The notes under the pieces: generated by a model
The model's database searches: none
Seen by the model: the letters and a program-made list of their open reading frames with translations, nothing else
Told to the model about the DNA's origin: nothing
Source: Bacteroidota bacterium
GTDB lineage: Bacteria > Bacteroidota > Ignavibacteria > UBA10030 > UBA8401
Assembly (NCBI GenBank): GCA_030824295.1
Contig: JAVBYA010000103.1
Span: 1 to 15,879, forward strand
Direction of reading: 5' to 3'
DNA length: 15,879 bases
In this document: in pieces, positions 1-7,481 of the stretch
Layout of the letters: each line of letters begins with the position of its first letter
Position numbering within the stretch: position 1 is the first letter of the stretch
Program-made: the position numbers and the translations under genes

Positions 1-1
1 C

Positions 2-316
2 GGGCGCTCGATCCTGATGTCGTTCCGCGATAACAAGTTACAGAGGACGGATGTGGAGCGGAATGCCATCAGTCTGTATTTCCTCTACGGTGATTCCGCC
101 GGCAACGGCGTGAACCGAACGAGCGGTGACGCTATCATCATGCAGTTCGACGACGGCAAACCGAACACGATCCATGTGGCGAAAGGGATCGAAGGGACAT
201 TCTTTCCGGAGAATCTTCTACGCCGCGACGAACTTCAATACAATTTGGACGGCTTCCTGCTCCGGCGGGACAGACCACAGTACAGGACAGTTTTTCCGAC
301 ACAACCGAAACTATGA
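2..316 (+). CDS. OstA/LptA-like lipopolysaccharide transport protein, C-terminal fragment
   Basis: The reading frame is open from base 2 (no start in the window) and ends at the TGA at 314-316, so only about 104 C-terminal residues are seen. The visible part alternates short beta strands with a GDAIIMQFDDGK stretch, then IHVAKGIEGTFFPEN, which resembles the repeated strand-turn pattern of OstA/LptA beta-jellyroll proteins that carry lipopolysaccharide across the periplasm. The stop overlaps the lptB start by 4 bases (ATGA), which implies translational coupling and supports an export role. The family call rests mainly on this context plus the general pattern; the signal peptide and most of the domain lie outside the window. 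The alternative is another outer-membrane or periplasmic beta-rich protein. Confidence 0.6.
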   Translation, partial: GRSILMSFRDNKLQRTDVERNAISLYFLYGDSAGNGVNRTSGDAIIMQFDDGKPNTIHVAKGIEGTFFPENLLRRDELQYNLDGFLLRRDRPQYRTVFPTQPKL

Positions 317-1074
317 GCGAACAAGCGAACACAGCACCTGTTATGAGCCTGCGGGCGGAGAATCTGGTGAAGCGGTACAAGAAACGGACCGTGGTGAACA
401 ACGTTTCCGTTTCCGTCTCCCAGGGAGAGATCGTCGGACTGCTCGGTCCCAACGGCGCAGGAAAGTCCACCTCGTTCTATATGATCGTCGGGATGATCCG
501 CCCGAACGAGGGACGTGTATTTCTGGATGAGAAGGATATCACCCGTCTGCCGATGTACAAACGTGCACGGCGCGGTGTGGGATATCTGACCCAGGAAGCA
601 TCGGTCTTCCGGACGATGAGCGTGCGGGACAACATCCTCTCCGTTCTGCAGCTGACCTCCTTCTCTGCCAAGGAGCAGAACGAGCGTACGGACCGGCTGC
701 TGGAGGAATTCACGCTGACGCATATCGCCAAGAGCAAAGGATTCATGCTATCGGGAGGGGAGCGGCGCCGGACGGAGATCGCGCGCGCCATGGCCACCGA
801 TCCGAAGTTCATCCTGCTGGACGAACCGTTCGCGGGCATCGATCCGATCGCGGTGGAGGATATCATGGAGATCGTGAAGCAGCTGAAGTACCGGAACATC
901 GGCGTGCTCATCACGGACCATAATGTGCACGAGACCCTCTCCATCACGGACCGTTCCTATCTGCTCTTTGAAGGGAAGATCCTCAAAGCAGGGTCCGCGG
1001 AAGAACTGGCGAACGATCCGGAAGCGCGGCGGCTCTATCTCGGAGAAGGATTCAAGCTCGATAGATATGAATAA
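313..1074 (+). CDS. lptB: Lipopolysaccharide export ABC transporter ATP-binding protein LptB
   Basis: This is the cytoplasmic ATPase of the LptBFGC complex, which extracts lipopolysaccharide from the inner membrane. The 253-residue protein has the full ABC set: Walker A GPNGAGKST at 45-53, Q-loop glutamine 94 in YLTQE, signature LSGGE at 146-150, Walker B FILLDE at 166-171 with catalytic E171, and H-loop His203 in TDHNVHE. The FAGIDPIAVEDI stretch after Walker B and TDHNVHETL are typical of LptB rather than amino-acid ABC ATPases. Length is usual apart from about ten extra N-terminal residues; Met11 (base 343) is an alternative start, but the ATG at 313 overlapping the upstream stop is preferred. 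lptF/lptG and rpoN are not adjacent here. Confidence 0.95.
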   Translation: MSEQANTAPVMSLRAENLVKRYKKRTVVNNVSVSVSQGEIVGLLGPNGAGKSTSFYMIVGMIRPNEGRVFLDEKDITRLPMYKRARRGVGYLTQEASVFRTMSVRDNILSVLQLTSFSAKEQNERTDRLLEEFTLTHIAKSKGFMLSGGERRRTEIARAMATDPKFILLDEPFAGIDPIAVEDIMEIVKQLKYRNIGVLITDHNVHETLSITDRSYLLFEGKILKAGSAEELANDPEARRLYLGEGFKLDRYE

Positions 1075-1089
1075 ATATTCCAAATTATC

Positions 1090-1138
1090 AGATTCCAGAT
1101 TCCAGATTTTAGATTTCAGATTCCAGATTCCAGATTTC
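1090..1138. repeat. Tandem array of seven heptamers, AGATTYC type
   Basis: Seven head-to-tail 7-base units follow each other without gaps: AGATTCC, AGATTCC, AGATTTT, AGATTTC, AGATTCC, AGATTCC, AGATTTC. The array fills most of the 142-base gap between lptB and aroF. It is much richer in A+T than the genes around it. A 7-base period means any reading frame through it repeats every 21 bases, so the short predicted frames over it are artefacts. Confidence 0.9.
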
Positions 1139-1216
1139 AATTACAAAACACAATTCAATGCTTGATAGCTTGAAGTTTGATGTCAGCTATTCCCCCCATT
1201 TACTTTAAGGAAATCT

Positions 1217-2233
1217 ATGGTTGTTGTTGTAGAGCAGAATGCAACGGAAAAAGAGATCGAAGGGATCATCAAGATCCTTCATGATTTCGGGTTCGATGTG
1301 CACCGCTCGACCGGTGTGAATCAAACGGTGCTGGGAGCCATCGGCGTGAAGCCGGATTTCGATACGCGGCAGGTGGAAGTGCTGCCCGGAGTGGCCCATG
1401 CGTACCGTATCACCGAACCGTACAAGCTGGCCAGCCGGACATTCAAACAGGAACGGACGGTGATCCCGTTCAAGAACTGTCAGGTCGGCGGCGATGCGAT
1501 CGTGATCATGGCGGGTCCGTGTTCCGTGGAGAGCGAATCGCAGATCTTCACCATTGCGGAGCAGGTGGCCAAAGCGGGAGCGAAGTTCCTGCGCGGCGGA
1601 GCGTTCAAACCGCGGAGTTCCCCGTATGCATTCCAGGGGATGGGTGAAGAGGGACTGAAACTGATGCGCCGTGCGGCGGACGAGTACGGGCTGATGGTGA
1701 TCTCCGAAGCGATGGACGGCACACAGATCGAAGTGATGGAGCGGTATGCTGATATCATCCAGGTCGGCGCGCGCAATATGCAGAATTACAATTTCCTGAG
1801 GGAACTGGGGAAGAGCACCAAGCCGGTGATGCTGAAGCGGGGACTCTCGGCAACGTTCGAAGAATGGCTGATGTCGGCGGAATACATCCTCTCCGGCGGC
1901 AACAAGCAGGTGATGATGTGCGAGCGGGGTATCCGCACATTCGAGACCGCCACGCGCAATACGATGGATATCAGCGCCATTCCGGTGGTGCATGCAAAGA
2001 GCCATCTGCCCGTCGTGGCGGACCCGTCGCACGGTATCGGCATCCGCGATAAGGTGATCCCGATGGCGCGCGCTGCGGTGGCCGCCGGTGCGGATGCAGT
2101 GATCGTGGAAGTGCACAACGATCCGGACCATGCAAAATCGGACGGACCGCAATCGCTCTATCCGAACCAGTTCGAAGAGATGATGAAACAGATCCGCGTG
2201 ATCGCCGAAGCGATAGGCCGGACGATAGCGTAA
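1217..2233 (+). CDS. aroF: 3-deoxy-7-phosphoheptulonate (DAHP) synthase, type I-beta with N-terminal regulatory domain
   Basis: It condenses phosphoenolpyruvate and erythrose 4-phosphate, the first step of the shikimate pathway. The 338 residues match the length of the Thermotoga-type enzyme. Residues 1 to about 85 form the ferredoxin-like domain that binds tyrosine/phenylalanine for feedback control, and the TIM barrel follows. Visible motifs are GPCSVE at 100-105, RGGAFKPRSSPY at 126-137, KRGL at 207-210 and DPSHG at 269-273. Cys102, His272, Glu298 and Asp309 fall at the positions known as metal ligands in the Thermotoga enzyme. An AAGGA (1207-1211) sits 5 bases before the ATG, a good ribosome site that fixes the start. 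It is followed after 76 bases by tyrA on the same strand, so the pair serves aromatic amino acid synthesis. Confidence 0.95.
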   Translation: MVVVVEQNATEKEIEGIIKILHDFGFDVHRSTGVNQTVLGAIGVKPDFDTRQVEVLPGVAHAYRITEPYKLASRTFKQERTVIPFKNCQVGGDAIVIMAGPCSVESESQIFTIAEQVAKAGAKFLRGGAFKPRSSPYAFQGMGEEGLKLMRRAADEYGLMVISEAMDGTQIEVMERYADIIQVGARNMQNYNFLRELGKSTKPVMLKRGLSATFEEWLMSAEYILSGGNKQVMMCERGIRTFETATRNTMDISAIPVVHAKSHLPVVADPSHGIGIRDKVIPMARAAVAAGADAVIVEVHNDPDHAKSDGPQSLYPNQFEEMMKQIRVIAEAIGRTIA

Positions 2234-2274
2234 CCTGCAGGGCTCGTATTCTGATCTGCCATTTATAAAATTCC

Positions 2275-2299
2275 GAGACAGGCATTCACGCCTGTTCTC
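2275..2299. repeat. Stem-loop in the aroF-tyrA gap
   Basis: GAGACAGGC (2275-2283) pairs with GCCTGTTCTC (2290-2299) around a 6-base loop ATTCAC. This gives nine base pairs with one bulged T at 2296. There is no T-run after it, so it is a poor intrinsic terminator. It ends 10 bases before the tyrA ATG, where it could cover the ribosome entry site, and tyrA has no obvious Shine-Dalgarno sequence. It could equally be a dispersed palindromic repeat. Confidence 0.6.
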
Positions 2300-2309
2300 C
2301 ATTGTTCCC

Positions 2310-3392
2310 ATGAATATCACGATCATCGGTCTCGGCGTCATCGGCGGCTCGCTCGGTCTGGCCATTCGGCAGAGCGTGCCCGGTGCTGTTGTGACCGGAT
2401 TTGACGATGAGGAACGGACAGGGTCCGCTTTGAAGCGGGAGGCGGTCCATTACGGTGCCACTTCTCTTGCGGCATCGGTGCATGATGCGGACATCATCTT
2501 CCTCTGTACGCCGGTCACGACCATCATCCGGCTGATGCCTGCAGTAGCGGCAGCATGTAAGAAGAGCGCGATCATCACGGATGTGGGGAGCACGAAAGGG
2601 GCGATCATTCAGGCGGCGAAGACGGCATTCCGCACGAATGGCACCTTCATCGGCGGACATCCCATGGCCGGGTCTGAGGGGAAAGGGATCGAATACGCCG
2701 ACCCGCTGCTGTTCCAGAACGCCACCTATGTACTTTGCGCGGCGAAGAAACAGTCCGGAGAGATCGAACCGCTCACCTCCGTACTCCACGCCATCGGTGC
2801 CCGGATACTCTTCCTGCCGGCAAAGGACCATGATACCATCGCTGCCGCCATCAGCCACTTGCCGCAGCTGGTCGCTGTTGCCATGATGACCATGGTCGCC
2901 GCGAAGTCGCGGCGCAAGAGCGGTTACCTGCAGCTTGCTGCCGGCGGTTTCCGGGACATTACCCGGATCGCGTCCAGTCCGTACGGCATGTGGCGGGACA
3001 TCCTTTCCACGAATTCCGTGGAGATCCGGCGCATCATCCGTGAGTTCGCCGCACTGCTGCTCAGCTATGAACAGGACCTGCGGTCCGCATCGGCATCACG
3101 GTCATTCTCCAAGCGATTCACCTCCGCCAAAACGATGCGGGATGCCATCCCGAAGAACTCCAAAGGTTTCCTCCACCCGCTGTTCGAACTGTACGTCTCC
3201 GCGGATGATACACCGGGGGTCCTTGCCGGGATGACCGCGGCGCTCTTCAAAGCGAAACTGAACATCAAGGATATCGAGCTTCTCAAGATCCGCGACGGAC
3301 GGGGCGGAACATTCCGGCTCTCATTCGAAACGCGCCAGGAGGCCGAGCGTGCCCGGACCGTACTGAACCAGCGTCATTTCAAAACACTCTGA
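2310..3392 (+). CDS. tyrA: Prephenate dehydrogenase with C-terminal ACT domain
   Basis: It oxidatively decarboxylates prephenate to 4-hydroxyphenylpyruvate, the committed step to tyrosine. The 360-residue protein starts with a Rossmann nucleotide site, GLGVIGGSLG at 7-16. DVGSTKG (91-97), GGHPMAGSE (115-123) and SHLPQ (182-186, with His183) follow; these are hallmark TyrA motifs, His183 being in the place of the catalytic histidine. The helical dimer domain contains GGFRDITRIASS at 212-223. From about 290 (LFELYVSADDTPGVL) an ACT domain is present, expected to bind tyrosine for feedback inhibition. The ATG at 2310 opens directly on MNITIIGLG, so no extra N-terminus is likely. No strong Shine-Dalgarno is visible; a stem-loop lies just upstream. 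A membrane protein gene follows after 12 bases. Confidence 0.94.
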   Translation: MNITIIGLGVIGGSLGLAIRQSVPGAVVTGFDDEERTGSALKREAVHYGATSLAASVHDADIIFLCTPVTTIIRLMPAVAAACKKSAIITDVGSTKGAIIQAAKTAFRTNGTFIGGHPMAGSEGKGIEYADPLLFQNATYVLCAAKKQSGEIEPLTSVLHAIGARILFLPAKDHDTIAAAISHLPQLVAVAMMTMVAAKSRRKSGYLQLAAGGFRDITRIASSPYGMWRDILSTNSVEIRRIIREFAALLLSYEQDLRSASASRSFSKRFTSAKTMRDAIPKNSKGFLHPLFELYVSADDTPGVLAGMTAALFKAKLNIKDIELLKIRDGRGGTFRLSFETRQEAERARTVLNQRHFKTL

Positions 3393-3404
3393 CCGCACAG
3401 CACA

Positions 3405-3884
3405 ATGGAACTTCCTCCGCAAACACCGCCGCGCTCTTCGTTCATCACCATCCTTGCCGTTGTCTCCATCCTGCTGCAGATGCTGATGATCTACGAGGGG
3501 ATACAGACGCTCCGTATGGCGGCATCGATCCAGTCCATGCCCGGCTTTGCGATCGCACAAGAGATGATGCCGGAACTTGCCGTATCACCGGAGAGTGTGT
3601 ACAGTGAGATGGCACTCTATCTTGCGGGGATCGCTGCATCCATTGCCATGCTGCGCCGGATGAATTGGGGGAGGCTGCTGTATATCGCCGTGCTGACCGG
3701 TATCACCGGATGGCAGATCGCGTCGGGTATCTCATCCTACCGGATGCTTGCCGCGTTCGAAGGATTGCCGGGGACGAGCGGCGCATTGCCGATCCTGGTC
3801 CTGGAGACCGTTCTTGGTGCAGTGCTGAATGGAGTGATCGCAGTGAAGTTGTTATCGAAGGATGTGCGGAAAGAATTCGTTTGA
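3405..3884 (+). CDS. Small four-helix membrane protein, function unknown
   Basis: I do not recognise a family. The 159-residue protein has about four hydrophobic segments, near residues 13-31, 67-83, 89-107 and 127-149. A loop of roughly 35 residues between the first two contains QSMPGFAIAQEMMPEL. The C-terminus, SKDVRKEFV, is basic and probably cytoplasmic. No catalytic motif is visible. The gene starts 12 bases after tyrA and shares its base composition, so it is probably co-transcribed with aroF and tyrA. That alone does not show a link to aromatic amino acids. It converges with the FmdB-type gene, 26 bases away, with no clear terminator between them. Confidence 0.75.
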   Translation: MELPPQTPPRSSFITILAVVSILLQMLMIYEGIQTLRMAASIQSMPGFAIAQEMMPELAVSPESVYSEMALYLAGIAASIAMLRRMNWGRLLYIAVLTGITGWQIASGISSYRMLAAFEGLPGTSGALPILVLETVLGAVLNGVIAVKLLSKDVRKEFV

Positions 3885-3910
3885 TGCGGGCGGTCCTCCG
3901 CGGCCGCAGC

Positions 3911-4207
3911 TCAGGATTTGCTTTCGGCCGGACCGGAAGATGGCGTTGCAGGCGCAGCCGGAGCGGCATCACTCTTGGCCGGCGTTGATGATGTCGATGC
4001 TGCAGAAGAACCGCTTCCCTTACCCCCCTTGTAATCCGTCAGATAGAACCCCGAACCTTTGAAGATCATACCGCTTCCCGCACCGATGAGACGGTTCAAT
4101 GTCTCTTTCCCGCATTCAGGACAGGTGGTCAGCGGTGCATCCTTCATGGAGTGCATCGTTTCGAACAAGTGTCCGCAGGCAGAGCATTTATAATCGTACG
4201 TCGGCAT
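3911..4207 (-). CDS. FmdB-family zinc-ribbon protein
   Basis: The 98-residue protein opens with MPTYDYKCSACGHLFE, the standard beginning of FmdB-type putative regulatory proteins. Two CxxC pairs, Cys8/Cys11 and Cys29/Cys32, would form one zinc ribbon over residues 1 to about 45. GSGFYLTDYK at 51-60 is also usual for the family. After residue 60 comes a tail rich in Gly, Ser, Ala and Pro that is probably disordered; such tails are common and vary in length. The family name comes from a proposed role in formamidase regulation, but the real function of most members is unknown. It lies 84 bases downstream of the aminotransferase on the same strand. Confidence 0.88.
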   Translation of the reverse strand: MPTYDYKCSACGHLFETMHSMKDAPLTTCPECGKETLNRLIGAGSGMIFKGSGFYLTDYKGGKGSGSSAASTSSTPAKSDAAPAAPATPSSGPAESKS

Positions 4208-4247
4208 AGAAAAATATGATTGGGAAACTATAGAACTGAGGAATTGA

Positions 4248-4270
4248 TGCCCGATACAATTACTCGGGCA
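4248..4270. repeat. 7-bp inverted repeat between aminotransferase and FmdB-type gene
   Basis: TGCCCGA (4248-4254) is perfectly repeated in inverse as TCGGGCA (4264-4270), with a 9-base spacer. No T-run follows on either strand. It lies in the 84-base gap between two minus-strand genes, about 40 bases ahead of the FmdB-type start. It could be a weak terminator for the aminotransferase, an operator, or chance. Confidence 0.35.
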
Positions 4271-4291
4271 CCCGATCGGAACGTTTTGTGC

Positions 4292-5485
4292 TTATTTCAA
4301 TTTCGCAAGCGCATCCTTCATCCGTGATGCTGCTTTCTCCAGTTCCTGCATGGAGCAGGCATAGGAGAGGCGGATGTTGTTGTTCGCACCGAATCCGCTG
4401 CCGGGCACAGTGACGACCTGCGCTTCGCGGATGAGGAACTGCGCCATATCATCGCTGTTCTTCACTTTCACGCCGTTATGACTCTTCCCGTAGAATGCAC
4501 TGACATTCGGGAAGAGATAGAACGCACCGCCCGGGAGCGTGGATGTAACGCCCGGAATGGCGGTCAATGCTGCATGGATGTAATCCCTCCGCCGTTTGAA
4601 CTCCGCCGTCATCTTCTTCACTTCATCATCGTTCCCGGCGAATGCTGCCGTGGCCGCTTTCTGTGCGATGGAATTCGGTCCGGATGTGACCTGACTCTGT
4701 ACTTTCTCCGCCGCGTCCACCACGGACGGATGAGCGGCCAGGAAGCCGATGCGCCAACCGGTCATGGCATACGCTTTCGAGACGCCGTTCACGGTGATCA
4801 CCTGATCTTTGATCGCGGCGATGGAACCGAGGCTGAAATGCACATTGCCGTCATAGAGGACCTTCTCATAGATCTCATCCGCGATCACATAGATGCCGGT
4901 CGATTCCACGACCTTGGCGATGGCGCGCAGTTCTTCCGTGGTATAGACCGAGCCGGTCGGATTGGAAGGGGAGCAGAGGATGAGCGCTTTCGTCTTTTTC
5001 GTGACGGCGCGTTTCAGCTGTGCTGCCGTGATCTTGAACTCGGTCTTCTCGGTCGTCTTGAGGATGACCGGTACGCCGTCCACCAGTTTCACCATCTCCG
5101 GATAGCTGACCCAGTACGGCGCGGGGATGATCACCTCGTCCCCCTTATTGCAGATCGCCTGGAGCGCGTTGAAGATGGAATGCTTCGCGCCGTTCGAGAC
5201 GAGGATCTGCGCCGGAGTGACCTCCACGGCATTGTCCCGCTTGAGTTTGGCGGCGATGGCGGTCCGGAGTTCGATGATACCGGCATTGATGGTGTACTTG
5301 GTGAAGTCCTGTTCGATGGCCTGCACGGCGGCATCCTTGATATGCCGCGGGGTGGGGAAATCCGGTTCACCGGCGGTCAGAGAGACCACGTCGATGCCTT
5401 CCGATTTCAACTTCTTTGCGAGCGCGGTGAGCGCCAATGTCTGTGATGCTTCTGCCTGAGCGACTTTCTTCGATAACGATTTCAC
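4292..5485 (-). CDS. aspC: Class I pyridoxal-phosphate aminotransferase, aspartate (possibly aspartate/prephenate) type
   Basis: The 397-residue protein is a fold-type I aminotransferase of the AspB/I-gamma-beta kind. Asn175 lies in PSNPTG, Asp203 and Tyr206 in ADEIYEK, Lys237 in NGVSKAYAMTGWRIG is the Schiff-base lysine, and Arg372 in IRLSYA binds the substrate carboxylate. SLTAGEPDFPTP at 35-46 is typical of bacterial aspartate aminotransferases. Some members of this subgroup also transaminate prephenate; the nearby tyrA and aroF make that worth testing, but it cannot be told from sequence by eye. The start is GTG at 5485, because the next in-frame Met is residue 130. An AAAGGA lies about 11 bases upstream. 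It follows coaD after 50 bases and may be the last gene of the hrcA run or have its own promoter. Confidence 0.9.
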   Translation of the reverse strand: MKSLSKKVAQAEASQTLALTALAKKLKSEGIDVVSLTAGEPDFPTPRHIKDAAVQAIEQDFTKYTINAGIIELRTAIAAKLKRDNAVEVTPAQILVSNGAKHSIFNALQAICNKGDEVIIPAPYWVSYPEMVKLVDGVPVILKTTEKTEFKITAAQLKRAVTKKTKALILCSPSNPTGSVYTTEELRAIAKVVESTGIYVIADEIYEKVLYDGNVHFSLGSIAAIKDQVITVNGVSKAYAMTGWRIGFLAAHPSVVDAAEKVQSQVTSGPNSIAQKAATAAFAGNDDEVKKMTAEFKRRRDYIHAALTAIPGVTSTLPGGAFYLFPNVSAFYGKSHNGVKVKNSDDMAQFLIREAQVVTVPGSGFGANNNIRLSYACSMQELEKAASRMKDALAKLK

Positions 5486-5535
5486 GGTAGGAACGGTCCT
5501 TTCACTGAGAGTCCGGCGGGGCCGGGATACACGGA

Positions 5536-6021
5536 TTAACGGCGCAGTTTCTTCTTGAGGGCGCGGAAGACCACGGGGTGGACGAAGTCCTTGAAGTTCC
5601 CGTGCAGCCGCGCGATCTCGCGGATGATGCTGGAATTCAAGTACGTGTATTTCTCATGCGGCATCAGGAAGACGGTGGCGATATCGCTCGCCTGCTTCCT
5701 GTTCATCAGTGCCATCTGGAACTCGTACTCGAAATCCGATATAGCGCGCAGGCCCCGGATGATGGCGGCCGCTTTCTTCTTTTTGGCGAACGACACGAGC
5801 AGACCGCTGAACTCTTCCACGGTGACGTTGGTCAGCCGTTTCTGTTTCAGGATCGCCCGGATCAACGCCACGCGTTCCTCGGCGGTGAACATCGGTGTTT
5901 TCGATGAGTTCACGGCGACGGTCACGATCACTCTGTCGAATAATTGTGACGCGCGTTCGATGATGTCCAGATGTCCGTTGGTGATCGGATCAAATGTACC
6001 GGGATAGATTGCAATTCTCAT
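5536..6021 (-). CDS. coaD: Pantetheine-phosphate adenylyltransferase
   Basis: It transfers AMP from ATP to 4'-phosphopantetheine, the fourth step of coenzyme A synthesis. The 161-residue length is normal for CoaD. The nucleotidyltransferase motif is PGTFDPITNGH at 7-17, with His17 in the TxGH signature. RGLRAISDFEYE at 89-100 and YLNSSIIRE at 127-135 (the ISSS-type motif) complete the family pattern. The frame is open 72 bases further upstream, but the start at 6021 is chosen because MRIAIYPGTFDP is the conserved beginning and its ATG overlaps the rsmD stop (ATGA). rsmD-coaD is a commonly conserved gene pair. Confidence 0.96.
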   Translation of the reverse strand: MRIAIYPGTFDPITNGHLDIIERASQLFDRVIVTVAVNSSKTPMFTAEERVALIRAILKQKRLTNVTVEEFSGLLVSFAKKKKAAAIIRGLRAISDFEYEFQMALMNRKQASDIATVFLMPHEKYTYLNSSIIREIARLHGNFKDFVHPVVFRALKKKLRR

Positions 6022-6575
6022 GGGGCGCTCTGTTTGTACTGGAAGAATGAGACAGCGGTGTTCCCGTAGGTCTTCTCCACAGCGACCTCCCACAATCCGT
6101 TCTGTTCGAACTGATACCGGGCCGGATGCTCGATGATCAGGTATCCATCCTCCGCCACGATCCGCTTGGCGAAGATCGTGTTCGGGATGACTTTGAGCGC
6201 CTCCAGCGCATACGGCGGGTCGGCGAACACAACGGCATATCTCGTTCGGGTGGACTCGATGAACGCATCCACATCCCCATAGACGACGTTCGCGTCGCTG
6301 CCGGCGCCGATCGTCTCGATGTTCTTCTTCAGAAAGGTGAGCGCATTGCGGCTCTTCTCCACGAAGATGCAGTGCTGTGCACCGCGGCTGAGCGCTTCGA
6401 TGCCGACGCTGCCGCTGCCGGCATACAGGTCCAGCACGCGTGCCTGTGTCCAGTTGACGCGGGACTGGAGCACATTGAAGATGGCTCCCTTCACGCGGTC
6501 CGTGGCGGGGCGGACGGAATTGTCCGGCACGGTCACGAGTTTTCGTCCTTTATAGATACCGGCGATGACCCTCAT
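6018..6575 (-). CDS. rsmD: 16S rRNA (guanine966-N2)-methyltransferase RsmD
   Basis: It methylates the exocyclic amine of G966 in 16S rRNA using S-adenosylmethionine. The 185-residue protein starts MRVIAGIYKGRKL, then RPATDRVKGAIFN at 22-34, as in the family. The AdoMet-binding loop is DLYAGSGSVGIEALSRGA at 49-66, and the catalytic N-methyltransferase motif DPPY lies at 119-122. Its ATG follows the TAG of the PilM-like gene with no base between, and its TGA overlaps the coaD ATG, so it is translated within one transcript. Nothing is missing or unusual. Confidence 0.95.
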   Translation of the reverse strand: MRVIAGIYKGRKLVTVPDNSVRPATDRVKGAIFNVLQSRVNWTQARVLDLYAGSGSVGIEALSRGAQHCIFVEKSRNALTFLKKNIETIGAGSDANVVYGDVDAFIESTRTRYAVVFADPPYALEALKVIPNTIFAKRIVAEDGYLIIEHPARYQFEQNGLWEVAVEKTYGNTAVSFFQYKQSAP

Positions 6576-7481
6576 CTATTCTTCCCGCACCGCCAATCCT
6601 ACTGCGGCGGTGTATTCCTGCCGGCGCATTTTTATCTCGTCCACGCCTTTGATGGTGGAGGGGAGGGCGACCTTCCGGAACGGGTCGACCAGTTCCACAT
6701 CGATGGGGGAGATGTTCTTCAATTGGTCCACGATGCGTTGGGAGACGAGGCGGCCGTGACAACAGATGATCTCGGCCCCTTTCTCCCGTGCATACTTGTC
6801 GATCACGCTCAGGTCGCGGGTCCAGCGCATGGTGCGGATATCCGAATTCTTCCCGTTCACCAGCAGGCCCGCATCGAGCGTCTCTTCGTCCACGCCGATC
6901 ACGGCGGTCCGTTTACCGGTGAGATGGGGATAATTATAGAGCAGCGCCCCTTCGGCGCAGAACTGGTCGATATCCAGGATGTGCATCGAGCCATGGAGCT
7001 CGTGACAGACATTGTTCAGGAAGTTGACGAACGACTTCTTCACGGAGATGACCATCGCATTGGAGCCGGCGAGACCGTTGTCTCCGACGAGTGCATACGG
7101 CTGGATGACGTACTGTTCCGGCTGTGCGTTGGGATAGTAGTTCTGGAGTTCCCAGTTGAGATGGACGGAGAATTCCTCGTCCGACAACGACGCTTCCACC
7201 GGGATCTGCTGCAGCATGGCCATGCGGGTATTGAGGCCGAACGAGAAGAAATGCGCGCCGGCCGCGATCCGCTTCATGAATGTCTGGATCTCGCGGACGA
7301 AGGTCTTCTCCCTGCCTGCCGAACCGATCTCGCTGAAGATCTCGGGACTGTCGAAGTCGATCTCGGAATCGAACGAGCCGGCCGCGGTGAGCGTTTTGCC
7401 TTTGGGACTGTGCGCGATCTCGACCGCCGTGATGTGACGGCTTTCGATGATGAACGCAAGATACCGTTCCGTGCCTTTCAT
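6576..7481 (-). CDS. PilM-like protein (actin-fold type IV pilus assembly relative)
   Basis: The 301-residue protein follows the PilM layout. A first strand pair is at 7-24 (YLAFIIESRHITAVEIA). The segment LNWELQNYYP at 108-117 matches the PilM WExxxYxP motif. VISVKKSFVNFLNN at 144-157 fits the strand and helix after it, and EYTAAVGLAVRE at 289-300 is the typical end. PilM is a cytoplasmic actin-like protein that binds PilN and ties the pilus motor to the inner-membrane platform. The nucleotide-binding loops look degenerate: no DxGS-type loop near the N-terminus, and GVDEETLDAG at 196-205 where PilM usually has DIGxxxT. It overlaps the upstream helix-hairpin-helix gene by 4 bases and touches rsmD. 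No PilN, PilO or PilQ is present. The family call is by pattern, not search. Confidence 0.6.
   Translation of the reverse strand: MKGTERYLAFIIESRHITAVEIAHSPKGKTLTAAGSFDSEIDFDSPEIFSEIGSAGREKTFVREIQTFMKRIAAGAHFFSFGLNTRMAMLQQIPVEASLSDEEFSVHLNWELQNYYPNAQPEQYVIQPYALVGDNGLAGSNAMVISVKKSFVNFLNNVCHELHGSMHILDIDQFCAEGALLYNYPHLTGKRTAVIGVDEETLDAGLLVNGKNSDIRTMRWTRDLSVIDKYAREKGAEIICCHGRLVSQRIVDQLKNISPIDVELVDPFRKVALPSTIKGVDEIKMRRQEYTAAVGLAVREE

Noticed and set aside
1162..1190. TTGATA-N17-AGCTAT as an aroF promoter
   Set aside because: The -35 is acceptable but the -10 matches only two of six consensus positions.
3884..3911. GC-rich possible terminator between the convergent membrane-protein and FmdB-type genes
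   Set aside because: TGCGG and CCGCA can pair over only five bases with a long loop and no T-run follows; not enough to call.
5536..6093. Extended coaD start at 6093
   Set aside because: The extra 24 residues overlap rsmD, are not CoaD-like, and the ATGA overlap at 6018-6021 gives the conserved N-terminus.
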